From the NCBI GenBank assembly GCA_963816745.1, contig CAWFLQ010000009.1, positions 1-64,000 of the forward strand: a DNA stretch of 64,000 nt, in the 5' to 3' direction. Shown piece by piece: positions 35,306 to 43,854 of this stretch. The first letter of the stretch is position 1; each line of letters opens with the position of its first letter. The notes under the pieces were generated by a model, which searched no databases, had not been told where the DNA came from, and saw only the letters and a program-made list of their open reading frames with translations. This DNA comes from VAZQ01 sp963816745 (GTDB lineage: Bacteria > Pseudomonadota > Alphaproteobacteria > Rhizobiales > Xanthobacteraceae). The position numbers were made by a program, and so were the translations under genes.

Positions 35306-35392
35306 TGGGCTTCGGCCACGACCGCCCCGTGAATTCCGCCGCCTTCAGCCCCGACGGAACGCGCATCGTCACGGCGTCAGGGGAACTCGCGG
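35306..35392 (+). pseudogene. Single WD40 repeat remnant
   Basis: Translation gives GHDRPVNSAAFSPDGTRIVT ASGE, a canonical WD40 blade start. Only one repeat remains, without the GH...WD completion, so it is the relic of a WD40 protein gene. Confidence 0.65.
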
Positions 35393-35653
35393 GACCGTCG
35401 TGACGTTAGCTCTTGCCTCTGCCTCTACTTCAATGGTCACAAGGGAGTCGGCCATCTCGATCAACTTGGGCGAAGACACGAACTCAACATGTTTCGCTGC
35501 TTCAAGGCATGCATTCTTCGCTTGGCGAACATGGCTGGCGGTGTCTGCGGCCGTAGGGACCGTCTTCGGCGGTTGCCAAAAACTGCGTACGACCCCAAAC
35601 AGCGCAGTGAGGACGCCAGCCCAAAAGAACAAATGTTCGAGCGAGGTCCACAC
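35369..35653 (-). CDS. Small membrane-anchored hypothetical protein
   Basis: The protein has 94 residues with an N-terminal hydrophobic segment (LEHLFFWAGVLTALFGVVRS) and a helical polar remainder (DTASHVRQAKNACLEAAKHV). It starts two bases after the stop of the upstream membrane gene, so the two are co-transcribed. The 3' end overlaps the WD40 remnant on the other strand. No family is recognised. Confidence 0.5.
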   Translation of the reverse strand: MWTSLEHLFFWAGVLTALFGVVRSFWQPPKTVPTAADTASHVRQAKNACLEAAKHVEFVSSPKLIEMADSLVTIEVEAEARANVTTVPRVPLTP

Positions 35654-35655
35654 GA

Positions 35656-35931
35656 TCAGGGGGAATGCACGGACGGCAAAGAACGGACCGATGTTTCTAC
35701 TATTAACTCATCAAAGTTCAGAAAGTACGGAATGTTGCTTGCCACGACCCCACCGCAGGCTCCTGCAGCTACGAAGAATACCAAAGTCAACATGAGGTAA
35801 CGTCGCATTGTCATCGCGCGCTGCTTGAAGCCTTCAAGCCCGAGGAGCGCGACGAGCAATGTGCTTAGAGTGATGTACGCGCCGATGTGGAATAGGGTGT
35901 AGTCCATCAGAAATTTCAGCTGAGTTTCCAT
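35656..35931 (-). CDS. Two-helix membrane protein
   Basis: About 91 residues from METQLKFLMDYTLFHIGAYI, with two membrane segments (GAYITLSTLLVALLGLEGF and MLTLVFFVAAGACGGVVASN) and a soluble tail. GGGAG lies five bases before the ATG at 35931, which is preferred to the ATG at 35973. It forms a two-gene unit with 35369-35653. The function is unknown. Confidence 0.6.
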   Translation of the reverse strand: METQLKFLMDYTLFHIGAYITLSTLLVALLGLEGFKQRAMTMRRYLMLTLVFFVAAGACGGVVASNIPYFLNFDELIVETSVRSLPSVHSP

Positions 35932-36035
35932 GTCGGCTCCCTCGCTCCAACCTGGCGTAACATGATAGTTCATGCGGGGTTGTCACGCCACACGGTGGGA
36001 TGATCTGGTTCTTAAAAGTGGGGGATCGTTGTGCC

Positions 36036-36793
36036 ATGCGGGCACTTGCTGTCATCCTGGTTCTCATGGGAGCAGAGCCGTCCTTGGCTGCCGACGTTAT
36101 TATTCATGACGGCGACAGTCTGACCCTCGGGAATGCCAGGTACCGGCTTCATGACATTGACGCCCCAGAGCTAGATCAGGTGTGTCTCGACGAGAACGGC
36201 GGTGTGTGGGCCTGCGGGATTCAGGCCCGGGATCGGCTGAAAGAGTTCATCGGGGGGGTCAGGTCCATTGCGACGACAAGGGACCCGATCCTAGTCTTCC
36301 TCAAAGAAGACGCGTAGGCGAATGCCGCGTTCAGGGCGAGGAGATAACTTTGCATCAATGGCTGGTGCGACAGGGGTGGGCTCTGAATTTTGAGCCATAC
36401 GCGAAGGGCTTGTATAAAGGCGACCAAGAGCAAGCTCGAGTTAGCTTGAGTGGCCTTTGGAGAGGGTGCTTTTCAACACCGCAAGACTTCCAACTCGGGA
36501 ATAAGAGCACGGCCAATCTGTTGGGTCCGAGCTGCGCGGCGCTAGACGACAAGCGGAAGCGCGTCCTCTTATTTCCCGATCACCCCACCATGCCGCCGGG
36601 TTGCACGATCAAGGGCAAATTTGCGCTCAGAGCCCAAATCACGAGCCACCGAGGAATTTACCACTTGCAGGGCTGCCGCAGCTATCAACGCACAAAGTCA
36701 CCAGATCGCTGGTTCTGCTCTGAAGCAGACGCTCAGGCTGCCGGCTTTCGCAAGGCGTATGTGTGCACGGGCATCGGTAAGACGGCGAATTGA
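36036..36793 (+). CDS. Secreted staphylococcal-nuclease-like protein, frameshifted
   Basis: The signal peptide (MRALAVILVLMGAEPSLAA) is followed by an SNase-like domain: VIIHDGDSLTLGNARYRLHD IDAPELDQVC, then after a one-base shift near 36260 LHQWLVRQGWALNFEPYAKG and EQARVSLSGLWRGCF. The first catalytic Arg region (RLHDIDAPE) and the ARxxxxGLW motif are visible. A C-terminal extension of about 90 residues has YHLQGCRSYQRTKSPDRWFC SEADAQAAGFRKAYVC, an Ada-like metal-binding pattern. It is probably a periplasmic or secreted nuclease. Total about 250 residues. Confidence 0.75.
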
Positions 36794-36847
36794 GGCGACC
36801 CATAGCCACCGAGGCGGTGTGGCGCGGCCCCGACGGCATCGCGAACT

Positions 36848-37466
36848 TCACTTCGTCCATCGCGCTGCTAGCCGGATAAGCCGTTCGTCGGCGACGCCAT
36901 CCGCGGCAACGAGCTTTTCCATCATCCGATTGTAGGTCGCCCACCGCATCCGTTTCGGCTTGTCCGGATATCTGTCGTCGGCCGGATCACCACCCAACCT
37001 CAGAGCAAAGGTTGCGCGCACGTCTCAAAGCTCGATCGTAGACCGTCTCACGTTGCGAGGCGTAGGCCAATCGATATGCCCGGCGCGCCCAAAAGTGACG
37101 GCCACCGAGCGGCAGGTAAAGCTTTCGAACGCGCCGGTTCGAGCGCGGGCACACGAACCACCACCGCACCCCACCAAAATGTGGACGCGATGTCGCAAGA
37201 CAAATCTTGTCGTCAATCTCGAGCTCTTCACCTGTCCAATAGTCCGCCATCGAGTACTGCTAGCGTAGCCAGCTCTCCCACGGATCGCATGCGCGGGACT
37301 CAAATTTGATGGCAAGCTGTTCGTTGTAGAAGTCGAATGTCATCTCTCCGCCAAGGTGAGCGCCTGGTTCAATGCCTCCCCACCGCATCATCGCATCAAT
37401 GTCGAGCCGTAGTGCGCTCTCGACGGTGGGCCGCCCACCGCTTCGTCCGCTGCCGTATCCACCCAT
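36848..37466 (-). pseudogene. GGYGSGR-family hypothetical protein, in-frame stop plus frameshift
   Basis: The frame starts MGGYGSGRSGGRPTVESALR at 37466 and meets TAG (37260-37262) after WESWLR. It resumes in the same frame with MADYWTGEELEI and SRPHFGGVRWWFVCPRSNRR VRKLYLPLGGRHFW, then shifts near 36995 and ends KRMRWATYNRMMEKLVAADG and AARWTK before TGA. The family (about 200 residues, with CP...RRVRKLYLP and DRALRRAR motifs) is common in mobile and accessory DNA of alphaproteobacteria; its function is unknown. As read it is inactivated twice. Confidence 0.75.
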
Positions 37467-38095
37467 TTTAAATCGTCGCCGGATTTTCCGAAATCAACTG
37501 GCGAAAGCCGGCCCCCTCATTGAATTCACTCACAATTCAGAACTGACTTGTCCTCGCAAATTTGCGCGAAAGCAAGGCGAGACCGATTGGCACAGAGATA
37601 GGATCAGCGTTGCCGGTGGCCTTCGGGCCGGAATGCAGGTGAACAGCTGCCGGACCGGCGCGTAAAGCCGCCGACTGTTGCTCCGCTGCTACAGAATATC
37701 ACCGGTGGCCTTGGCATAGTGTGCCGGCGTGCGGGCCTTGGGGGCACCGCACGCCGGCTGCCGTGACCCACGCCGGTACGCATACTGCCAGTGGCACGAC
37801 ACACGACTGACAGTACAATCGCGGTGCGGGCACGGACCTCGAGGCAAGGAGCCCGTGTATGGCACGGGCATCCTTGCCTTGGCGGCTATCGAACACAAGA
37901 TCGCGATGTAGACATCGAACGCAAGATCGGGATTCACGTTACCGGTAAAGGTTGACGGGCGATCAGGGTGGCGTCGGGTTGGGGCGCGCTACCCGCGCCG
38001 AGGGCGAGGCCCGGCGCGGGTTCGATAGGGGGAGCAGCGGCCAGCCTCTCGGTCGGTGACGATGGACGGGCCGCGCACTCTGCCGCCGGGGATGC
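37467..38095. other. Gap with no confident gene
   Basis: Minus-strand frames at 37689-37937 contain cysteine-rich segments (CPHRDCTVSRVSCHWQY) but no recognised family or good ribosome site. Nothing else stands out. Confidence 0.25.
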
Positions 38096-38364
38096 TCAGC
38101 CCGGCAGCATCTTGTCGGAAGCTTGCTTTTTCTGCTGCGCCAAATTGGCGACGTAGTCGGCGACAGGAACTTGAAGCGGTCAACGCAGATCATAACCAGA
38201 CCGCTCAAAGCAATTTCGAATGATGCCCCCTCCGCAATTCGGGGCACCTCACTAACATCGACGCCGCACTGCTCGCACGCGGACCGCAACGCCTTCACCT
38301 CGGTGAACTGTTCGTATTGTTGTCCGTCATCGCCGTCGCCCATAATCGGTAGCTTGGTCGCCAT
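38096..38364 (-). CDS. Small hypothetical protein, frameshifted
   Basis: Starts MATKLPIMGDGDDGQQYEQF at 38364 and includes VKALRSACEQCGVDVSEVPR and SGLVMICVDRFKF. A shift near 38165 gives PVADYVANLAQQKKQASDKM LPG and TGA at 38096. The combined length is about 88 residues. The coding pattern is clear across the shift. The family is unknown. Confidence 0.5.
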
Positions 38365-38531
38365 GGCCCGGAACACCGTCCGTGTTATCCAGGTGGCGGG
38401 AACACGGCGGGCGCGCCGACGTTAACCTCGCGTCCCTGCGGCAGCCTTGGGCTCTGTGCTGCGAGATTGCCGGCAAGGAGAGTGGCGGCCGAAGGCTGAA
38501 ATGACGGCACCGGCGCCCACGGAGGCAAATC

Positions 38532-38701
38532 ATGCCACAGCTTAAGCACGAAATTCCGAGGTTTCCCGTGCACCTCACCTGCCCGCACTGCCTGATGCCG
38601 ATGCACATCAGGTGGGCGGAAGTCCTAATCGACAGGAGCTGGTTCGGTTCACCTGCGATTATTGCGGTACCGAGGAGCAGCGGAATCGAGGCGCGCGGTA
38701 A
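38532..38701 (+). CDS. Small zinc-ribbon protein, frameshifted
   Basis: The first frame encodes MPQLKHEIPRFPVHLTCPHC LMPMHIRWAEV. After a one-base shift near 38635, LVRFTCDYCGTEEQRNRGAR ends at TAA. The joined protein (about 56 residues) has two CxxC knuckles, CPHC and CDYC, as in small rhizobial zinc-ribbon proteins. The function is unknown. Copy M2 of the MITE-like repeat lies 21 bp downstream. Confidence 0.6.
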
Positions 38702-38722
38702 GGCGCAACTTTCCAGTCTTTT

Positions 38723-38799
38723 CCTGTCCCTACTCAAAACTCCGAAAGCCAAGAAATCCTCGAGTTTTTCCAGCATTCAGAGTTTTGAGTAGGGACAGG
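38723..38799. repeat. MITE-like repeat, copy M2
   Basis: 77 bp from CCTGTCCCTACTCAAAACTC to GAGTTTTGAGTAGGGACAGG, with interior CCAAGAAATCCTCGAGTTTT. Confidence 0.85.
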
Positions 38800-38949
38800 T
38801 CGCGCCGGGGTTTGCCTCGCTAGCGATCACCGCTGGTCTCGAAGCGTCCTGGTCAACGCCCTTACTTCGCGGATCTTCTCCCTCAGCCACCGATGAGTCG
38901 CAATCACCTCGGCGGTGTAGCGGCCATGCTTGTAATTGCCATTGCGCGC

Positions 38950-39026
38950 CCTGTCCCTACTCAAAACTCTGAATGCGGCAGAAATTCCAGGATTGTTTGG
39001 CTTTCGGAGTTTTGAGTAGGGACAGG
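38950..39026. repeat. MITE-like repeat, copy M3 (inverted)
   Basis: 77 bp with the same ends as M2 but the interior in opposite orientation (CTGAATGCGGCAGAAATTCC, then TTTGGCTTTCGGAG). Confidence 0.85.
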
Positions 39027-39294
39027 CGTCCTCTTGCGTGCGCTTACGGGCTGCTGGCGCGCCGTCGCGGACGAGAAATTAAAATCGTTTTCGCGCGAGG
39101 CCGATCTGAGTGGCGCACACGTCCGCCGAAAAGACCGCAATTCATTAGATGCACTGACTATCGGCTTTGGAAATAGATAGATTTATCAACGTAATAGAAG
39201 CTAATGGATGAAAATTGATCTATATCATGAAATTGAGTTCCACTCCAGCCTAAGCACTCTCATACCGTTCCATACCATGATGACGGAGGGACGT

Positions 39295-39477
39295 ATGGGT
39301 GAATCAAAACAGCGTGCACGAGTGTGGACCAACGAAGAGTTAGTAGCGGGCCTTGAAGCCGAGAACGCAGAGCTTCGAGACAGAGCATTGAAATTGGCGT
39401 CGGAAATTCGAGCATTGCGCGAGGCGCTTAGGGATGTCCCACAGCATGGGCGCCAAGGAAAAATCGAAGTTTATTAG
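39295..39477 (+). CDS. Small coiled-coil hypothetical protein
   Basis: 60 residues from MGESKQRARVWTNEELVAGL, followed by a heptad-like stretch EAENAELRDRALKLASEIRA LREALRD. GGAGGG lies just before this ATG, which decides the start over ATGs at 39208 and 39277. Similar short proteins (LEAENAxLRDRAxELAxxIxALRE) are frequent in Bradyrhizobium-like genomes. The function is unknown. Confidence 0.6.
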   Translation: MGESKQRARVWTNEELVAGLEAENAELRDRALKLASEIRALREALRDVPQHGRQGKIEVY

Positions 39478-39621
39478 CCGGATGGCGCGGGCCCGCTCGC
39501 TCGATAACAACAAGCTGCTTCGAGACGCATCAGCTTTTTGCTGGTTCTTGCTTCTCTTCAGCGTAGGCCAGAGGACCTTGTTCCTCCCAAAAATCATATC
39601 CGCGCGTAACGATGATGCAAT

Positions 39622-39698
39622 CCTGTCCCTACTCAAAACTCCGAAAGCCAAGAGATCCTCGAGTTTTTCCAGCATTCAGAGTTTTGAGTAGGGACAGG
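39622..39698. repeat. MITE-like repeat, copy M4
   Basis: 77 bp, same orientation as M2 and nearly the same sequence. It abuts the truncated ISA copy at 39699. Confidence 0.85.
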
Positions 39699-40217
39699 AC
39701 CTTGGGACGCCACGGCATCCATCTTCCAACCGTAGCTTGGCTGACTTTGATGCCGAGTTTGAGCAGTTCGCCGTGGATGCGGGGCGCGCCCCACAACGGG
39801 TTGGACCTGCTCATGCGGCGGATCAAGTCACGGATGTCCACGCTGATCCTGGGCCGTCCCGGACCACGTGATCGCCAGCGCCAATAGAACCGGAATCCAT
39901 TACGATGCCACTCGACGACGGTTGCGGGCTTGACCAGGACCATCGCGTCGATGGCCCTGGGCCAGATCCGATAAAGCAACACCCATAGCAACCGATCCAG
40001 CGATGAAAGCTGAGGGCGACCGCGTCGCTGCCGCCGCAAGACGACCAACTGATGTCGTACGGCGACAAGTTCGAGTTCCAGCGATGCGCGGCTGCGCACA
40101 CGGAATTCGAAGATCGATACAACGGCGTAGAGAATCGCCAACATGACCGTGACGGTACGGCCGGCCCGTGACAATCACCAGCCTCTTTCAACCCTCTGGA
40201 GATTTTGAGCAAGGACA
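39699..40217 (-). mobile_element. ISA copy 2, 5' half only
   Basis: The reverse strand encodes the first ~150 residues of the ISA transposase (SRASLELELVAVRHQLVVLR, WGAPRIHGELLKLGIKVSQA, ending GRWMPWRPKV) and ends at the terminal sequence TTTTGAGCAAGGACA (40203-40217). At 39699 the coding sequence joins MITE-like copy M4, so the catalytic core is missing. Confidence 0.8.
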
Positions 40218-40226
40218 AGGAGGCAG

Positions 40227-40502
40227 CTACTTGGAGAAATCGTTGGACCGCAACACCACCGGTCGTTCAGCCTCGACTGGCCCTTCGAAAAACTTACGCG
40301 ATGCTCGCTCCTCAATCGCATCGCGCAGCCGCACAAACTGATCTACTCGCTGATCTGCCTTCACATCATGCTTGCCTTCAAGCTCGTCCATCGCCGAGGT
40401 GCTGATCGCACACCGCACTGTTTTTCCGTGATTAGACATCGTGAAATCCACGACCATCCGATTGAAGTCGTAGCCCAGTACTTCACCTCGCTGCAGTGGC
40501 AT
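40227..40502 (-). CDS. DUF1488-like protein
   Basis: The protein has 91 residues: MPLQRGEVLGYDFNRMVVDF, CAISTSAMDELEGK and RVDQFVRLRDAIEERASRKF. The pattern fits the small DUF1488 family of alphaproteobacteria, whose role is unknown. GGAG lies seven bases before the ATG. It begins 10 bp from the ISA copy 2 end but appears intact. Confidence 0.65.
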   Translation of the reverse strand: MPLQRGEVLGYDFNRMVVDFTMSNHGKTVRCAISTSAMDELEGKHDVKADQRVDQFVRLRDAIEERASRKFFEGPVEAERPVVLRSNDFSK

Positions 40503-40581
40503 GCAATTTCTCCGTCCAAAAGGATCTAACTATACCATATCCGCCGGCCCCGCGCGATGTGCGGTAGGACCGTCCACGTGA

Positions 40582-41547
40582 TCACTCCGCCTTGACGCCC
40601 GCGGCCCTCACGATCGGATGCCACTTCTCAACCTCGGCCTTGTGGAAGGCGGCGAACGCGGTCGGCGTTCGCTGGTCCGGCAGAGGAAGCGTCATGCCGA
40701 GATCCGCGATCCGCTTCTGCGTGGCCGGATCGGTCATCGCGGCATTCGCTGTGTCGTTGAGCCGCGCGACGACATCCGGTGGCGTGTCCTTCGGCGCCCA
40801 GATGCCGTGCCAGGTGCCGATGTGGATTCCCGGCACGCCCGCCTCGTCGGTGGTCGGAATTTCCGGCGCCGCGAACCATCGCGTTTTCGCCATCACGGCA
40901 AGGGCCTTGATGTTGCCGTTGCGATACTGCGCCAGCGAGTTGGCAGCGAGGTCGCAGTTCAGATCGATGTTGCCGGCGACGAGGTCCTGCAAGGCCGGCG
41001 CCCCACCGCGATAGGGCACGAACTGGAAGCTCGTGCCGGTCGCCTTCTGGAAGTCCATGCCGCAGAAGCGCGCGAGGCTTGCCGTGCCCGTGGTCGAAGC
41101 CGACGCCTTGTTGGATTTGAGCCACGCGACCAGCTCCTGCAGGTTGTTCGCCGGCATGCTTCTTCGCACGGTCATCCAATAAGGCACACTCGGCAGCAGC
41201 GCGACCGGCGTGAGGTCTTTCAGCATGTCGAAAGGAAGCGTGTAGACCGCGCCCGAGATCACGTACTGGCCGAGCGTTCCCATGCCGAGCGTGTAGCCGT
41301 CGGGCGGCGAGCGCGCGATGCGGCCGATCGCGAGCGTGCCGCCCGCGCCACCCATGTTTTCCACCACAAGGGTCTGACCGAGGGTCACCTTCATGTGCTC
41401 GGCGAGCACGCGCATAAGCGCGTCGACCGCGCCGCCCGCCGGCAACGCCACCACCACCGTGACCGGCCGCGACGGGAAGGACTGCGCCTGTACACCGGCA
41501 AGGCCCGATAGCGTAGCCAGCAAGGCCAAGAGACAAATCCGTTTCAT
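40582..41547 (-). CDS. Bug-type (tripartite tricarboxylate transporter) receptor
   Basis: The protein has 321 residues with a signal peptide (MKRICLLALLATLSGLAGVQ AQ). Family motifs are present: FPSRPVTVVVALPAGGAVDA, VENMGGAGGTLAIGRIARSP, PDGYTLGMGT, and FVPYRGGAPALQDLVAGNID. It is full length and intact. Bug proteins bind carboxylates in the periplasm; most, like this one, have no TctAB membrane genes beside them. Confidence 0.9.
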   Translation of the reverse strand: MKRICLLALLATLSGLAGVQAQSFPSRPVTVVVALPAGGAVDALMRVLAEHMKVTLGQTLVVENMGGAGGTLAIGRIARSPPDGYTLGMGTLGQYVISGAVYTLPFDMLKDLTPVALLPSVPYWMTVRRSMPANNLQELVAWLKSNKASASTTGTASLARFCGMDFQKATGTSFQFVPYRGGAPALQDLVAGNIDLNCDLAANSLAQYRNGNIKALAVMAKTRWFAAPEIPTTDEAGVPGIHIGTWHGIWAPKDTPPDVVARLNDTANAAMTDPATQKRIADLGMTLPLPDQRTPTAFAAFHKAEVEKWHPIVRAAGVKAE

Positions 41548-41901
41548 GTCACACCCTCGTCATTGCGCCGTGATCTCAAAATTATGCGACACCGTTAGCG
41601 TAGGCGCCACAATGGCGCCTGTCTGCCTTGTCGCAGCCCTGTCGCGATCCCAAGACCCAGGAAATGGAAGTGATGGTGGATTTTCCAAATCCCGGCCTGC
41701 TGTTGCGACCGGGGTTGGCAGTCACGCTGACGGCCAAAGTGAAGCCCAATTGATGAACGGAACAGCGTGGCTGTCGCTTTTCCAAGAGGCGATGCTCGCG
41801 ATAATTCGCGGCAATGCGGCGGTTTCTCGCTGGGCTACCTGGAGAATGCTAGATTCGGGATTCCCTCCGCCATACGCTCAGCTACTGTCGCTTCCGAAAA
41901 C
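41548..41901. other. Gap upstream of the Bug gene
   Basis: No gene recognised. It should contain the Bug promoter near 41560-41620. M5 begins at its right edge. Confidence 0.3.
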
Positions 41902-41977
41902 CCTGTCCCTACTCAAAACTGAATGCCGGAGAAATTTCGGGATTTCTTTGGCTTCCGGAGTTTTGAGTAGGGACAGG
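41902..41977. repeat. MITE-like repeat, copy M5 (inverted)
   Basis: 76 bp, orientation as M3. A short deletion near the left arm (ACTGAATGCC instead of ACTCTGAATGC) distinguishes it. Confidence 0.85.
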
Positions 41978-41983
41978 TCGGGT

Positions 41984-42132
41984 TGATGAGCACGGCGACG
42001 CGAGTGACTGCAGGCACCAGTTTTGAGCGGCCGACCAAGTTCGAATTAGTCCTCAACCTCAAGACCGCTAAGGCGCTCGGCCTCACAGTGCCCGACAAGC
42101 TCCTGGTGGCCGCCGACGAGGTGATCGAATGA
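41984..42132 (+). pseudogene. C-terminal remnant of a PF04392 binding protein
   Basis: Translation ends ERPTKFELVLNLKTAKALGL, TVPDKLLVAADEVIE and TGA, matching the end of the intact PF04392 protein at 22740-22816. The upstream coding sequence is lost next to MITE-like copy M5. Confidence 0.75.
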
Positions 42133-42254
42133 AGCGGCGCGAGTTCATGTCGCTGCTTGGCGGCGCGGCGGCTGCATGGCCGATCGCGGCGCAAGCGCAG
42201 CAGGGCGAGCGGATGCGGCGCATTTGCCCCTCATTTCGGTGTCGAAACAGTTAA
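42129..42254 (+). pseudogene. N-terminal remnant of another PF04392 binding protein
   Basis: An ATG overlapping the previous TGA begins MKRREFMSLLGGAAAAWPIA, AQAQQGERMRRI, the Tat leader and first residues of this family. Coding is lost after about 32 residues and the frame stops at 42254. The overlap shows the two genes were a tandem pair. Confidence 0.75.
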
Positions 42255-42406
42255 CGCGGGCGGCGGAAGACGAGCCGTCGGCACGGATCGCACTAACGGA
42301 GCCGCAAAACCCTAAGCGGCCTGGTTGACCTGAATCAAAAAAGCGGAGCGGCTGTGCCCGGTTCACGGCGGAGTTGTTGCGCGGCGCGGGTTAGCAGATC
42401 AGCCGG

Positions 42407-42637
42407 TCAATGCAAGCCGGTGCGCCCCTCGGCTTTGGCGTAAGCCAGCAAGGATTCAAACCTGAAACGGGCATCCGGATCACTAGCGTCATGGCCGCTT
42501 ACGTAACACCAAGTAGTGAAATCCCATGCGACGGCGCGGGCTTCGGCAATCAGGTCCATGAGGGTGACGGGTTCGTGGGGCGGCCAGTCCGCGTCAAGTG
42601 AATGCGCGAAGTCCGCGCGCGTCTTGGGCTTCGTCAT
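42407..42637 (-). CDS. Small conserved hypothetical protein
   Basis: The protein has 76 residues: MTKPKTRADFAHSLDADWPP, LMDLIAEARAVAWDFTTWCY and DARFRFESLLAYAKAEGR. GGAG is six bases before the ATG. It is cytoplasmic, with no recognised domain. Confidence 0.55.
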   Translation of the reverse strand: MTKPKTRADFAHSLDADWPPHEPVTLMDLIAEARAVAWDFTTWCYVSGHDASDPDARFRFESLLAYAKAEGRTGLH

Positions 42638-43148
42638 TATATCTCCATATCTCCAAGGCGAATGCCGGCAGTTGTCGCGACCGCCGTCCCGTCATTTGCG
42701 GGTGCCGCTTCTTAGTCGCTGTGCCCCCCGTCTCGGACTTGTTAATCCACGCCAAACATTTGTTCGTCGCTGCCATGGTGGTAGTCCCCTTCGCTAAAGT
42801 CGGCGCAGCAGGTGCGGCGGGGGGAGGTCCGAAAAAATCTGTGGTGCCGTAGTCGCGAGCGCGGCCGTGCTGCCGTTTTGGCGGCCGAGGGTTGGACGAT
42901 TTTCTGGAAAAAATCCTCTTCTCGGCCTGGGCGATGACCTGCCGCCACCATAACCAAGCTGACCGATGCGATGGGACATCCGTATTCGGTTGGCGGGGCC
43001 AGCTCCTACGCCGACGAGGGCCTGGCCCCACAGTTGATGTCCCGCTTCACCGCGAAAGCGACCCAATTGCTGCGAGGCAGCGAAATGACGCGAGGGTCAC
43101 GCGATCGACGATATCAATTGGGTCTGCCATATCTTCCTACTCTCGCCT
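42638..43148. other. Gap with no confident gene
   Basis: Overlapping open frames on the minus strand (42742-43066) contain Pro/Ala-rich segments and no recognisable family. Nothing else seen. Confidence 0.25.
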
Positions 43149-43854
43149 TTATGATAGCGGCTTGCCCGCGCCGACGTTTTCAGCCGCCTCTCGCACCCAG
43201 TGCTTGAAGGAGAGGCACCGCATCCAGTACCGCGCCAAGTGATCGAAATACGTGCGCTCAAGCATGAAGTTGAACGAGCCATGCTGTTCGCCACGTACAG
43301 GCGATAGCTGTGGATAGCGCCGTTTGATCGCGCACGTCTTGGTAGTACTGCCATCGTTCCTTGCCGATCGCCCCGCGCTCGGCGACATGCTCCATATAGT
43401 CGGTATTGTGGATGTTCCTCGAGAAATTCCGATAGATGATATTGTACTCGGTGCTCAGGCCGATCTGCTTTGCGCGCTCTTCGATTGATAGGCCCGAGAA
43501 GCCGTGCCGACGCATCTTATCGGCCGTGCCTTTTCCGTACTTCTTAATGAGCTGCTGCTCGTCATTCAGCATCTTTTCTTGCGAAGGTGCCCCTGGCACG
43601 GAGGCTAGGCCGAGAAACTTCGACTGCCGCTGCTGGCTGATCTTTTGAAGCATCATTGCGTCGAGGACTTTGTGTGCAGCCTGCGCAGAGTCGGCCGCAC
43701 AAGCCCGCATGAACAACTCGATATCGACCCGCACTTCAAAGAGGATGCGGATCAAGGCCTGAGCCTGGACCGGCAAACCTGCGCGGTACAGAAGCCGTAC
43801 AGCCCGGAGCGTATCAACGCTCTTGAGAAACAGCGCATCGATGATCCGCACGGG
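43149..43854 (-). pseudogene. DUF5677-like protein, 5' end removed by ISA and frameshifted
   Basis: From the ISA edge the frame reads RIIDALFLKSVDTLRAVRLL, YRAGLPVQAQALIRILFEVR and NIHNTDYMEHVAERG, the helical pattern of DUF5677 proteins. A shift near 43310 leads to FNFMLERTYFDHLARYWMRC, ending AENVGAGKPLS. The apparent N-terminus (FEQGQ) is encoded by the ISA end itself, so the real 5' part is gone. DUF5677 proteins are of unknown function and frequent in accessory DNA. Confidence 0.65.

Noticed and set aside
37689..37937. Cysteine-rich 82-residue frame
   Set aside because: No ribosome site, no family match, and alternative frames in the same place are equally open.
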